Of a DNA stretch of 64,000 nt, positions 12,783 through 23,825 are shown in pieces. Position 1 is the first letter of the stretch. Every line of letters starts with the position of its first letter. The stretch comes from Mugil cephalus (Eukaryota > Chordata > Actinopteri > Mugiliformes > Mugilidae). A model generated the notes under the pieces. It was not told where the DNA came from and did no database searches. It saw only the letters and a program-made list of their open reading frames with translations. The stretch is taken from the NCBI RefSeq assembly GCF_022458985.1, contig NC_061790.1, positions 17,278,397 through 17,342,396 on the forward strand, read 5' to 3'. The position numbers and the translations under genes are program-made.

Positions 12783-14067
12783 CAGTGACAACAGGACACA
12801 CCCTAATGTGACCTCATGCATATCTCCCTGTCTCTCCTCCCATGTTGCTGGTGGACGGCGTGGTGACATCATGTAGCCTGTGTGAGCTGAATACAGGATC
12901 AAAGGGCAGCGACAACGGAGCTTTTCGTCCGTGCTCATTCAAGGATGCTACGCCACGATTTAAAAAACTACATGTGCTTCGGTGTTGGTGTCAGAAGCTG
13001 CACCAGAGCATGGGCTCTACATTAGCGGCCTGCACAGCCTGGATAAGGACCATTACGATACACAGAGCTCAAAATGCTAATTGGAAATTTTGTAATTTTC
13101 TGATTAGGAAAATGCACCGTCTTGCCCATTCATGCAGTAGCTGGCCAGCTGTGCAGAGGAGACGACACATATGCAACATTCAAACGTCTCTCTCGAGCTC
13201 TTTGTTTTCAGTTGTCGGCACACCCACTATTCACTCCTAACCTCAGATGGATTCAGCATGTTTCAAATCATGGTTACAGTACGATAATTGTCCTACTCTG
13301 GTTCTTTATTAGGTATTGGTAAAGAAACATGCAGTAAAACACTATTATATAATAGAGAGTCTGTTGTTTCCAGTGAGTGCCTGTAACTTTGCCAACTTTG
13401 AATGTCGGTAAAATAAAATTCACTTCTGTTCCTTACCGAGAAGCGTGTCCAACATAAACAGAGCAACACATGAACAATAAAACAGCAATGCTATCATAGC
13501 TTTTGTTAGTCTCACATATGTAACTCAATATTGTATGAAGTAACTAGGAACTAGGAACCCAACTAGGAAGAACTGAAAAAAATGGTCATGAATACTTATA
13601 TTGACCTAATAACATATTCATTTTAAAATGCTAGGGATGAGTTTTTGTTAAAGTTTTTCTAAACCGGCTCAAACACTTAATATTACGACTAACTGAACTA
13701 GTAACCATATAATACAGGCACATAACAGTGACCTTCTCTATGAGAACAGAGGAGGTAGAAGACTTAAAGCAATAGCTGTAGTTTTAATACAAGTTGAGAG
13801 ATTGCGGTAGATGTAAAAGTATCCCAGCATAAAAAAACACAATGCAAATACATATATTTTTAACAGTAGGTGCAGTCACAAATGTTGTGTGTGATAAACT
13901 GCAAAAGGTTCTCCTCTCATTCCTGTATTTACACTTAAGATCTAAATAATTTAGCATCCTGCGTGCTTCCTAGCTCAGCCCCCTGCTGAGACAGACGCAC
14001 TTGCACGCACAATCACACCGGCCTTCACCAATTTCTCTCGCTACTTCACTGAACTCTCTCGTGCACA

Positions 14068-14083
14068 GTGCACACACACACGC

Positions 14084-14117
<34 letters not shown>
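14068..14117. repeat. CA dinucleotide microsatellite
   Basis: A CA run with two CGCA interruptions, just upstream of the CCAAT-containing stretch near 14.2 kb. Confidence 0.9.
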
Positions 14118-14119
<2 letters not shown>

Positions 14120-14204
14120 CTGCGCCATATAATAAAACACAGACTCTACCACCCACCCTGCAGTACAGCACAAAGACCTGACAGACCTCCCCCCACTTCC
14201 TTCC

Positions 14205-14403
14205 TCTCGGCTCCCATTGGCTGAGAGGCCTGGATGCTGGCAGTGTCTCAGACCAATAAGGCGTCTCCAAGGTGATGTCATGGAGGCAGCACTGATGCTG
14301 TTGCTGATGCTGTTGCCCGGCGCCTGCATCCTTACAGCCAGACTGGGGTAACCGTAGTCACGGGTCCACCATCACCATCAGAGAAGACAGGGACAGAGGG
14401 GGG
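14205..14403 (+). promoter_or_regulatory. Possible promoter and non-coding first exon, perhaps of stmn4
   Basis: Two inverted/direct CCAAT-type boxes (CCCATTGGCTG near 14,213 and ACCAATAAGG near 14,252) and a GATGTCAT CRE-like site are followed by a GC-richer stretch. It ends in an excellent splice donor (GGGG/GTAAGTC, donor GT at 14,404). The next clear acceptor feeding a coding exon on this strand is at 20,420 in stmn4, so this may be its 5' untranslated exon with a 6 kb first intron. This is inference; no transcript evidence is available. Confidence 0.35.
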
Positions 14404-15242
14404 GTAAGTCTTCAAAAACGGCTCCTTACATCTGTGTTTCGCTTTCCTCGGTTATGTTTCACTGCCCAGACGAATGTTGCCTCGGGTTTGTGAGTGCGTT
14501 GGTGGGGTGTAGCGGGGCGAGGGTGAGGACAGTGATGATGCAGTGATTCCTGCTGGCAGGAGAAGGAGGAAAAGGGAACAGTGGGGGAGAACTCAGTGTA
14601 CCCGCAAACTGTATAATATGAAACCTGTGTCATTTATTATTGATCCTCCATATGTTCAAATGAAGCTCTGTTTCTGCCTTGGGAAGGAGGCAGAGAAGGA
14701 TGGTGGGGGAGGAAAATGAGGGAGTTTGTATCTCTTCATGTGCTGGAAATGTGTGTGTGCGTATGTATAACCAGAGAAAGAGAGAGGTAGTGAAGAGAAC
14801 AATCATTCGCAATTGTGAAAAGTTCTGATTTGTCTAATATTTTTGCCTGTCTTTGAACCTGCCACGTTCATTGTCTTCAGGGGTCTAGGTTCATTATTGT
14901 GTGTGTGTACAGTGTCTTTGTATGTGGAGGTAAAAGGTAGAAAATGTAAATTAGTGTTTGTGGAATCCATTCGTCTCGCTTGGTCAATGTGCTTCATAAA
15001 CATTAACATGAAATTGCCCATTTCCACATATGTTTGTATTTTCTTGGTGATTACATGCGCTCTCAAAATTTCCAATTGACATATTAAAACTTTAGGGTGA
15101 AGTTGAAATATGTTGTTGTAACTGCATCTCCTGTAAGAAACCTGAATATTTCAATCTAAGTATCATTGGTAACAGACATAATCTGTTCAGGCGTCAGATT
15201 TAGTCGTGTGCTAATGGTTCTCACATGCTAATTTTCAGTATA

Positions 15243-15324
15243 TACACTACGAGTCAAAAGTTTGGACACACTTTCTTATTGAATTGAATGAGAAGGCGTG
15301 TCCCAACTTTTGACTGGTAGTGTA
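15243..15324. mobile_element. TA-flanked hairpin MITE, Tc1-like terminal repeats, copy 1
   Basis: A 78 bp element (15,245-15,322) flanked by TA on both sides, as expected for Tc1/mariner target-site duplication. The left arm reads CACTACGAGTCAAAAGTTTG and the right arm is its near-perfect inverted complement, ending CTTTTGACTGGTAGTG. The arms are separated by a short AT-rich centre, so almost the whole element folds into a hairpin. A 79 bp relative lies at about 45.4 kb. Confidence 0.75.
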
Positions 15325-15599
15325 GGTAGTACATCAAATGCTAGTCCCGTGGAAACAAAAACAAGAAGAAAAAATCTGCCTGCGAAAATTAAGGTTCATC
15401 CGGGATGCTGGGCTGGGTGGGAAAAATGAGACCTTCTAGAAAGAAAGTCTGAAAGCAAAACCGCTGCCATATTAAAGTTCTGTTTGCTCTGGACTTTTGC
15501 CGACCATGCAGATCATTTTAGGAATATATTCTTTGAAACATAAAGCCCTGAGATTTTCTGCAGCTGGATAGATTTCAATAGATGATGACCAAAGTGATA

Positions 15600-15885
15600 A
15601 CACTGTCTGACTGTCTGACATTAAGCTACAGACACTGCATGGTTATCTTAGCATAGCACGCTGATTCTGGACAGCGGGAAACACCTATCCTAGATGAAAT
15701 TTACACACACCTCCAATACACTAATTAACATGTAATTTGTCAAAAAAATTCTTTAAATAAATATCGTCTTTGTACAGAACTCGTCACACTGCGTTATAAG
15801 GCCTGGTAGCCAGTTTCCACTCTGGCTGCTGACTCTGTGCTAAGCTAAGCTAAGCGACGGCTGGATGTAGCTGCTTTCGCATGCT
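15600..15885. repeat. Dispersed fish repeat with GCTAAGCTAAGCTAAG tail
   Basis: It contains TTAGCATAGCACG, GGGAAACACC, an AATACACTAATTAACATGTA segment and ends near TGTGCTAAGCTAAGCTAAGC followed by GGCTGGATGTAGCTGC. This combination is typical of a very common fish interspersed repeat. Partial relatives occur near 16.7, 52.8 and 62.9 kb. Family name not assigned. Confidence 0.5.
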
Positions 15886-16296
15886 GTCCTCCAGCAAAAA
15901 AAAAAAAGTTAAAGTTTAAAGTTAATGTTAAAGGTGATTACATGAATATGAGTAAAACCAGTAAGTTGTTGCAGTTTCTGTTATTGTAATGTGCAATCTC
16001 AAACCCTCAAACCAGGAGAAATGTTAGCTTCAGCACGATTGAAGGGCAGTGGTCCCCTGGGATGAAAAACCATGAATATCATAAAACTGCTTGATGAATA
16101 ACCTCCCCTTGATAAGCCCGTCGCCAAAATTTCCCATCAACGCGACCCCACATGCTCCCTTCTTGTGCACCAAGACCTTTACACGCTGTTCACTCTCTCT
16201 CTCTGTGCGTACTGACAAGAAACTGGGCGCTCCTACTCCTGCAGGGAGCAGTGCATTGATCTGCAACCTGGGTGGTTTCACAAGATGAGAAGCAGC

Positions 16297-16440
16297 TGTG
16301 TGTGTGTGCGTGCACATTCCGACAGTGAAGCAAAGCAGGGCATTTACTGCCTGATTAGGACGCGCGTCTGCGTTTGTGTGTGTGTGTGTGTGCACGCACA
16401 TGTGCTTTGTGTGTGTCCTTGTGTGCGCCCATCCCACAGG
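16297..16440. repeat. TG-rich low-complexity stretch with (TG)n
   Basis: TG dinucleotide runs (best at 16,374-16,392) with CGCACA interruptions. The long opposite-strand frame through it encodes HTHTHT-type low complexity and is not a gene. Confidence 0.8.
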
Positions 16441-16560
16441 GATCCATGTCAGAGCGTATGCTACTGCACGATATAATGAGATGGTTCTCCTCCTCAGTGT
16501 CATAGGTTGTCTCATTAGTATACTTCTGTCACTCTCCAGCCATTTATCAGCTGCCAGACT

Positions 16561-16643
<83 letters not shown>
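16561..16643. repeat. GATA tetranucleotide microsatellite
   Basis: A perfect run of about 20 GATA units, 83 bp. Confidence 0.97.
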
Positions 16644-16664
16644 CTCATAGTTGCCGTGAGCAAT

Positions 16665-16790
16665 TTCTACAGTAATTAGCAGCATGCTAAAGCTATATAG
16701 CTGCAGCGAGGATATCTTAGCTTACCTTAGCATTAATACAGAAAGCAGGTGGAAACATCAAGCTTGACTTTCTCCCAAATTTCAACATTT
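16665..16790. repeat. Fragment of the GCTAAGC-type dispersed fish repeat
   Basis: It holds TAGCAGCATGCTAAAGC, ATCTTAGCTTACCTTAGC and GCAGGTGGAAACA, words shared with the copy at 15.6-15.9 kb. Confidence 0.35.
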
Positions 16791-17254
16791 TACCTTGGCT
16801 GCAGCAAATAGAGGATAAAGAGCTGTGGCACTGAGGTTGATAATGTTCAATGAATCACAACATTCACAATGTTTCTCTTTCAAAGCAGCAACATGACGAG
16901 TTAGCCTCTCACTGTAATCAGGCGTGTTCCTGGCAGTGTTCCCAAACACAGCTAATGGTTTCCAGCCCAAATGCTGTCCCCAAAACCAGCAACAACAACA
17001 GCAACAACACACACAAAACGAATTATATGATCAACAGTTTGTTTAGTGCTTTAACCACCCAGTGAGCTTACGCTATTGGAGCTACACAAAGCAATGCAGA
17101 TGAAGCATAGAAATATCCAACAATGAAACGGCGGCAGCTTCTCACATCTGGCTAACTTGAAGACGTCTGAAGACGTCATGTGGTCCACTGATGGGTGGCA
17201 GATGGATCCCTCTCTACTAGACACTGAGATGGTTAATGTAGTTAACCTGCCACT

Positions 17255-17695
17255 GAGAATCGACAGTAGTGAAATTCAGGCTACTATCGGTGATACCAAT
17301 CTGATATTGGTACTTGTAAATACACCTAATGTGTCTGGTAAACCTAAAAAATAGTGTTTCAAATCACAGCTTTATGAAGAATACCAGAGTAATTTTCTTA
17401 GCTATTTTAAACTATATACTACTGTATGAGGCAGTGGCCTCATTTACTATATAGCTGAGCTAATAAAACAACAGAAAACCCAAACAGAGACACAATCATA
17501 AGGTTTGTTGTGTTGCCACATTTTAATTGTTTAGTAGTTTTCCACTGTGTTCCTACATTACCTCAAATGACGGAAGTATCGAATGTATGGATATTTTGAT
17601 TTGAGAATCGATTTTAGAGCATAAAGACCTGGTATCGGAAGTGTCGATATTTCGGTATCGATCCGGCACATCACTAATCGACAGGAGAGAGTGTG
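17255..17695. repeat. ATCGAT/TATCGG-rich dispersed repeat
   Basis: Both ends carry related words: CTACTATCGGTGATACCAAT at the left, and GGTATCGGAAGTGTCGATA then GGTATCGATCCGGCACATCA at the right. This is the pattern of a degenerate fish non-autonomous transposon. No coding capacity is visible. Boundaries approximate. Confidence 0.4.
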
Positions 17696-17699
17696 GGCT

Positions 17700-20415
17700 G
17701 CTTGTAAGAACTACTGGTATGGCCGGGCATCTCTAGTACACCAGAGAAAGGAGAAGTAGAAAAAACAACTGAAAACAAGGGTAACTGGACTCCTTTGGAG
17801 TACACAATGAGCTGGATTACAAAAGCTGAGACCCTTCACAGACATAAATGGCTCTACCCTCTTACATCACTGACAGTAGACATCTTCCTCTTCGCACTCA
17901 CTTTCATAGACACTTGTAAGAAATAAAAGCGCTTTGGTCTTGTTTCAAATCAGCACTAAAAGCCTCATGATAAGAGAGCTGACATGCAAATGACTTCCAG
18001 AATTAAAGCAAATGTAATTAGTGCGTGCACCGGGCTGCGAAATGGTCAACAAGATGCACAGGGCACTCCCGGTCTCTCACGGGATCGAATGTTCCAGAGA
18101 GAGAAAGCAAAAAGTATCTGAGCAATAAACACATTCAAGTATTTGTTTATGGGATCAAAAGTGAGCAGCAGTCCTACATAAAACGATGTGTATTTTCATT
18201 TAATCAAGGGAAATGTAGCAGGGAAATGTGAGGCGGATAAATCATTGTGACCTATTTTCACTGCTCTTCAAGTCTGATACTTTATCCAGCTGGCTTAAAG
18301 ATCTCATAGCATGAGAGATGCAGATTTATGGCACCCTTCATGTCCCATCAATTCGCTGTTGACGAGACCATCTGATAGACAGGGGGACAGACAGGGGGAC
18401 AGACAGTGATAGCAGGTGGTGCCGACGTCTGCTGAGATCATTTGCAGCTTCTCGGCCTCAGCGCCGTCCACTTCACTTCACATGAGTGTTCACATTCATT
18501 GAAAATGTAACAGAATTATTGTTGAATTGCATTTCCTCTCTGTCGAGCAGCCAGTTGTTGATGCGTATAATCTGCGATTGTCCGTCTAATGTGTCACTGC
18601 GACATATTCAGCATACTGCAGCACCGTTTAAAGGTTTGACGAAGACTCCGAGCAGGTGGTGAAACAGGCTGGTGTCACGCCTCATTATTTATACCAACCT
18701 CTTCCTTTCTTGCATCCTCACAGAGATTTACAGTTCCTTGTGTCATGGCTGTAATTCAATTTAGAGGCCTGGAAGAAAAAGAAAAAATGCCTCCTTACTC
18801 CCTGTATTTTCCCCACTGTTACTTCAATTAGGTGCTTGAGGTTCACTGTGCAGACAGATGAGTGTGACACTAGATGCTAGCTGCTTTCATCTGAGTTTTG
18901 CAACACCGCAGGTGGTTTGATAGCCCACCATATGATGTAACAGTCTGACAATGGACCTGGATGGAGAATGGATGTTGCGAAAGGTTACCACACATGGCTG
19001 AGGCAGAAAAGCAAATCACCTTGACTTCCTCGAGTGAATACATCAAAACAAATGGAAGATTTATCATGTCTTTCAAGTTGCTTTTATTTGTTTGAGGCCT
19101 GAATGCAATTGTTTGGTGGACTCGATGTCGAGAGTTAGTCCCACTACCCTTTTTTCACAATTAAGAGTGAAAAGAATGTGATGTACATTATTTCACACTG
19201 TCGGTTTCAGATTTTATGGAAATTTGTTCAAATTTTACAGTAAATTTAAATAGAAACTTACAGTGTATAGCGTAGTATCTAAACCTTTCAAATGAGTATT
19301 TGCATTTTCAGAGAAGGACATTTATTTCTAACTTAAATGTATGTATGAATACGTGTCCAGTCCTATTCATAGATTTATGTTGTATGTGTTGGCAACAGGG
19401 ATGCATTTTCCCACTGAAGGAACATACACAGCAGGAGGTCACTCCGTTCACTTTTAAACTAGATGATGATGTTTGATGAGGAAATTGGCTCCGAGTCTTT
19501 TACCATACTGTAAATATTAAATGGTCTACTCTTATGTAGTGCTTTATGATGTCTCTCGCTCACCCATTCAAAGCTGCATGATGGTAAATGGTGGCAGAGT
19601 TGCCATTTCGAGGATTTCGGTGGACCCGTCTATTGAGTATGCATGAAGATTTATTTTCCATTTATTTACTTCCTTTATTTGATTTTTGCAGCCTGTCGAT
19701 TCATTTTAAAGTTGCAGACATCTATTCTTAATCTGCATATAGGATAGCGTCATCTACATGCTGTGGCTGTTGCTGTCAACTGTACAGAGCAGGGATGACA
19801 AACATTCGGCACAGGGGTCAAAACTGGTCCACTAGAGGGTCCAGTCTGGCCCGTGGGAAAAGTTTGCAGAGTGCGAAAATTACATTGAAGACATTAACTG
19901 CAATTTTTCAAGAAAACTAACTGTCCTAATTTGGTATTTTTGTCTGTTTCAGTTGCGGACATAACACAACTCTGAGAACCAGAACTAACCAGCAGATGGC
20001 AGCAATGTGCGGAAATTGCACTTATTTTTCTTAAGAAATTCGTGCTTGTTCATAAAACGTTTTGCAAAAGGATGACGCACATCTTTGCACTAAAACAAAG
20101 GGAAACCTCTGGAGTTGTCAATATTTATAGGTCAGGGTGCTGTTATCTTGCTGGTCTGACTCCGTTGACATCAAATAGGGTTGTATGTTGCCCCTCAACT
20201 AATATGAACTGGCATAGGGCTTGGTATAAATAACTCTCAGACACAGATTTGTTCTACTATTGGTAAAATTAAGTTTAATAATGCTAATGCTACAGGTTTT
20301 GTTAATTCTGTATTGAGACACTGCTTCTCAGATTCATCATGTGACCTTTGAAGCTGCCTCACTCAAGTCGTCCCCTCTGTCTTTGTCCCTGTCCCTGTGT
20401 GGCTCTCTCTCTCTG
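17700..20415. other. Non-coding stretch upstream of stmn4 coding exons
   Basis: No coding exon is recognised. It includes a short tandem GACAGGGGGACA repeat near 18.38 kb and a dispersed repeat near 19.8-20.0 kb. It is probably intron or upstream DNA of stmn4. Confidence 0.5.
19785..20015 (-). repeat. Dispersed repeat family A, inverted copy
   Basis: The left part reads GGATGACAAACATTCGGCAC and CAGTCTGGCCCGTGGG, a form very common in fish genomes. Its internal TTGCGGACATAACACAACTC through GAACCAGAACTAA is, as reverse complement, nearly identical to a segment at about 45.56-45.61 kb. The two copies therefore lie in opposite orientations within this window. Confidence 0.55.
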
Positions 20416-20469
20416 ACAGAGTGAGAAGGATCGTCAGCATCCGTGGAGAGTTACACGCACAGTGAGAAG

Positions 20470-23400
20470 ATGACTCTGGCAGGTAAGTGCGGTCGCAGCA
20501 GAAACCCGCTCACCTCACAGCTCCCCTCTCCTTCACTGCATATACCGCACTGCTGAGTTCAGATTCACCACCTGCCACACCTCCTGTCATGACTGTTATT
20601 ACTACATAATGAGAACGAGTAGTCGCCGTCACCGAAGAGGACAGTGACATCATTGGTCATGATTCCGTCTGAGTTAACAAAATGTCTGTGTCCTCAGCCT
20701 ATAAAGAGAAGGTCAAAGAGCTCCCCCTGGTGTCTCTGTTCTGCTCCTGCCTGAACCCACAAACAGCAGAGAAGCCTACTTACAAAGCAGAAGGTAAAAG
20801 AAATCTCCTTCACGCTGACTTTAAAGATTATAAGTATGTCCAGCCATCACAGCCAGTGGTCACAGGTCATTCTGGGTAATGTTAACATAGAAGAGATAGT
20901 AGTTAAACAAGAAACCACGTGATGCACCCCAAACATTTCATAGTAAATAAATAATAGCTGCAATTCCACACCACAGATGCGGTGGACTTGGGCTGGTGCG
21001 TCATTAAAGACGTGGAAGTGATTGAGCTGAACAAGCGGGCATCCGGCCAGGCCTTCGAGGTCATCCTCAAGCCCCCGTCCTTCGACGGCGTGCCAGAACT
21101 CAACGCCTCCATGCCGCAGCGCCGCGACCCCTCGCTGGAGGAGATCCAGAAGAAGCTGGAGGCCGCCGAGGAGAGGCGGAAGGTGAGGCGGCATCGCCGC
21201 AGCCACCAGGAACCAAGCTGGACGCGTGGCCTAAACCGTAACCCCCCGACCCCTGCTATTTGCGGCACATTCAAGCATTGTCAGGCATCTGTCGACATCT
21301 GTCGACATCTGTCGACGTGATTTATGAGCTGAGGAGAAAAAAGGGAGGAAGCGGATGAAAGGAAAGTAGGAGGGGAGCACTGGAGTGGACGCAAGGAAGG
21401 GAGGGAAGTTGAGCAGGGGGAAGGTGGGAGGATGAAAAGAGGGACATGAAAGTACAAGGACGATGCGGTGAGGACACAAACACAATGGCTCATGTTCATC
21501 AAGCAGACAGGATGGTGGAGAGAGGGGGAGGAGGGAAAGAGGAAAGGTGAGGGTGACGAGAGGTAAATTACAGCTGAGTTTAGGGACTGCTCACCGCAGC
21601 ATCAGGGTAACTCAAATGATTTTCACGGATCACACAAAAACAGGAAAAAAAAAGAATAGTAAAGTAAACTCAACATTTACTCAAAAACAAAACAGTGACT
21701 CGTAATATCACAATTCTCAGGTGGAACTTCCTCTACACGGTTCCTCGGCCTGTATTTTTAATCTTTACAGCATATTTTCTGACATGCGACTGATGCCTGT
21801 ATGCTAACAGAAAAGAGGTGGTCTGCATCTCACTGTAGCTACACGCTCAGTCGTAGTTTGGTTGTAAGTCACCTGAGGACTCCAGCCTTAACATTCTGCC
21901 ATCTCCCTCTAGTGCCAGGAGGCTGAGCTGCTGAAGCACCTGGCGGAGAAGAGGGAGCACGAGCGCGAGGTCATCCAGAAGGCCTTTGAGGAGAACAACA
22001 ACTTCATCAAGAATGCCAAGGAGAAACTGGAGCAGAAGATGGAGGCCAACAAGGAGAACAGGGAGGCCCTGCTGGCGGCCATGCTGGAGAGGCTGCAGGA
22101 GAAGGTACTGCAGAGATATTGAATTTCGTTAGGTTTTAAGGGGGAAAAACACATTTGTCTCATGCATAACTAGCGGTTTAGCGTCTAAACTTTCAACACG
22201 TCGGGTTTTGAAATTCAGTAGTTTGTTAAAGTTTTAGACAGGTGTTTTTAAAACCAAATTGTGACAAATGACAAAAACAACAGAGAGAGGGGGTTGGGGG
22301 AGTTGCGTGCTGAGAGTCTGCAGGGCCTGTTCAGTCCAAAAGGAGAGACGAAGGAGTGAATGATGTTGTCTCTTAGGCACGGTTGCCCACCTTTATTGAC
22401 TTTCATGTCTTTAGACGCAGTTTCTTTCTTCATTTTGTAAACCAGCCGGTAGCTTTGTGAAACAGTAGTTTGACATTAAAGCACCCCTGAAGCTCTGACC
22501 TTAGAATCGTTCCTGGTCAGATCAGCAAGACTAAATGTGTTACACTCACACATGAAATACATTAACTAGGCTATAGAAAACGATGACATGTGCTAAAAGC
22601 ATGTGAAGCCATTATATCGGTGACAGACAGAGTAAGCCACAGACATGTGTCAAAAACACGACCCACTTTGTGAGAGATTGCACAATCTGAGGTGAGGTGG
22701 GGTGAGGTGGGGTGAGGTGAGGTGAGGTTCACTGCTGCCCTGTATTTAGTATACAGTCAGTGATGTTTATGGCGTTTTTAACGCTTAATGAACAAACCAA
22801 CAGATAAATAGTATAACTTATTTTATCAATAGTATTACTGGAATGAGTTTGTTGTCATTCATTTTCGTGAGTGTCTCACCTGCCTCCTCTGACCACGTCT
22901 CTGGTCTACACTCTTGGTTTCTCCACCACGTGTCGACCATTGCACAGTAATCCTGTCAGGGCATTGTGTTATAGATAGGCCAACCTGGTCCCAGATGTAA
23001 CACTCTCAGTCCTGGGTGGCCTTATATTTAGATAAGGGGGGAAAAAAGAAAACCTCAGCTTAACTGATGTATTTCTCATTCATATTTTGCCTCCGGATAG
23101 CCTCTCCTACCATAAACATCATCGTGTTTACTAATGTAACACAAAAGGATGTTTTTTTTTTTTTTTAGCAGCCAGCCAATAGCTTTTCATGTAAAATGGA
23201 AGCAGTAGAAAGCGCCTTACATGGCCTCTCTCCCCACCAGTCCCTCTGAAGACCACATGTTGGTGTGTCTTATTTTGTCATTTTGTCATTTGTACCATAA
23301 AAAGCACGTACGTCTGGCAACAAACTTCTTTGTTGCCAGACAACTTGCACTCGGCAAGTTAGTGGTCTCAGCCAAGAAATACTCCAGCACATAGTCTACA

Positions 23401-23825
23401 GTAAATCAGAAAACTGTTTATACCGCCTCAGCCACAGATGAACAGATGCAACAGTGATGCATTTTTCAGAAACTTTCCTTTAATGGTTGCGACACAGTAT
23501 TATTGGAATGTAAATTTAAACATTTCCTTGGGTTCATTTCCAGCTTGCCCTTCAGTTTTGCCATTGTTCAAAAGCTCAAAAAGTTATTGACCATAGAGGA
23601 AAATAGAGTTTTGTTCTGGTCTCAGTTGCGTGGTCAAATCTTGAACCTGAACTATGAGCAGCTGCCGAGCTGCTCCGTCGTTTCTGCAGGCCCTCCGTCA
23701 TTAATGCAAACACATTCATGAATGCTAATGGCGCTAATGCTGCTGTACCTGTGTTCGTCTGGCAGGACAAACACGCCGAAGAAGTGAGGAAGAACAAGGA
23801 GATGAAGGAGGAGGCCTGCCGGTAG
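20470..23825 (+). CDS. stmn4: Stathmin-4 (SCG10/RB3-type neuronal stathmin)
   Basis: Membrane-anchored neuronal stathmin that sequesters tubulin dimers and controls microtubule dynamics. Coding exons: 20,470-20,482, 20,698-20,793, 20,977-21,182, 21,913-22,104 and 23,766-23,825 (TAG stop); all joins are GT-AG and in frame, giving 188 residues, close to the usual size for this protein. The N-terminal segment ([20 protein letters not shown]) carries the paired cysteines 20 and 22 used for palmitoylation and Golgi or vesicle targeting. The stathmin-like domain spans about residues 46-185, including the [12 protein letters not shown] phosphorylation region, the [20 protein letters not shown] linker and a long charged helix with [16 protein letters not shown]. 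The [12 protein letters not shown] segment after the palmitoylation region points to STMN4 rather than STMN2 or STMN3. The start is in an exon whose 5' part is untranslated (acceptor near 20,420). No damage seen. Confidence 0.93.
21286..21316. repeat. 10-bp tandem repeat, three copies
   Basis: The unit CATCTGTCGA is repeated about three times in the stmn4 intron just after the third coding exon. Each copy contains a GTCGAC palindrome. Confidence 0.9.
22689..22729. repeat. GGTGA/GGTGG short tandem repeat in stmn4 intron
   Basis: About eight GGTGA or GGTGG units in tandem, within the last intron of stmn4. Confidence 0.85.

Noticed and set aside
12470-12938. Two - strand frames of 109 and 133 residues with LLSSPLLSSP repeats
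   Set aside because: They translate the GGAGA microsatellite and contain nothing else recognisable.
16030-16515. 161-residue open frame on the - strand
   Set aside because: It runs through the TG/CA-rich stretch (HTHTHT low complexity), has no family motif, splice context or codon pattern of a gene.
16561-16643. Regular repeats as a possible CRISPR array
   Set aside because: Units are 4 bp with no unique spacers; this is a GATA microsatellite in a vertebrate genome.
20470-23825. Assignment of the stathmin gene as stmn2 or stmn3
   Set aside because: The N-terminus [20 protein letters not shown] and the [12 protein letters not shown] segment fit STMN4; STMN3 begins differently and lacks that segment.
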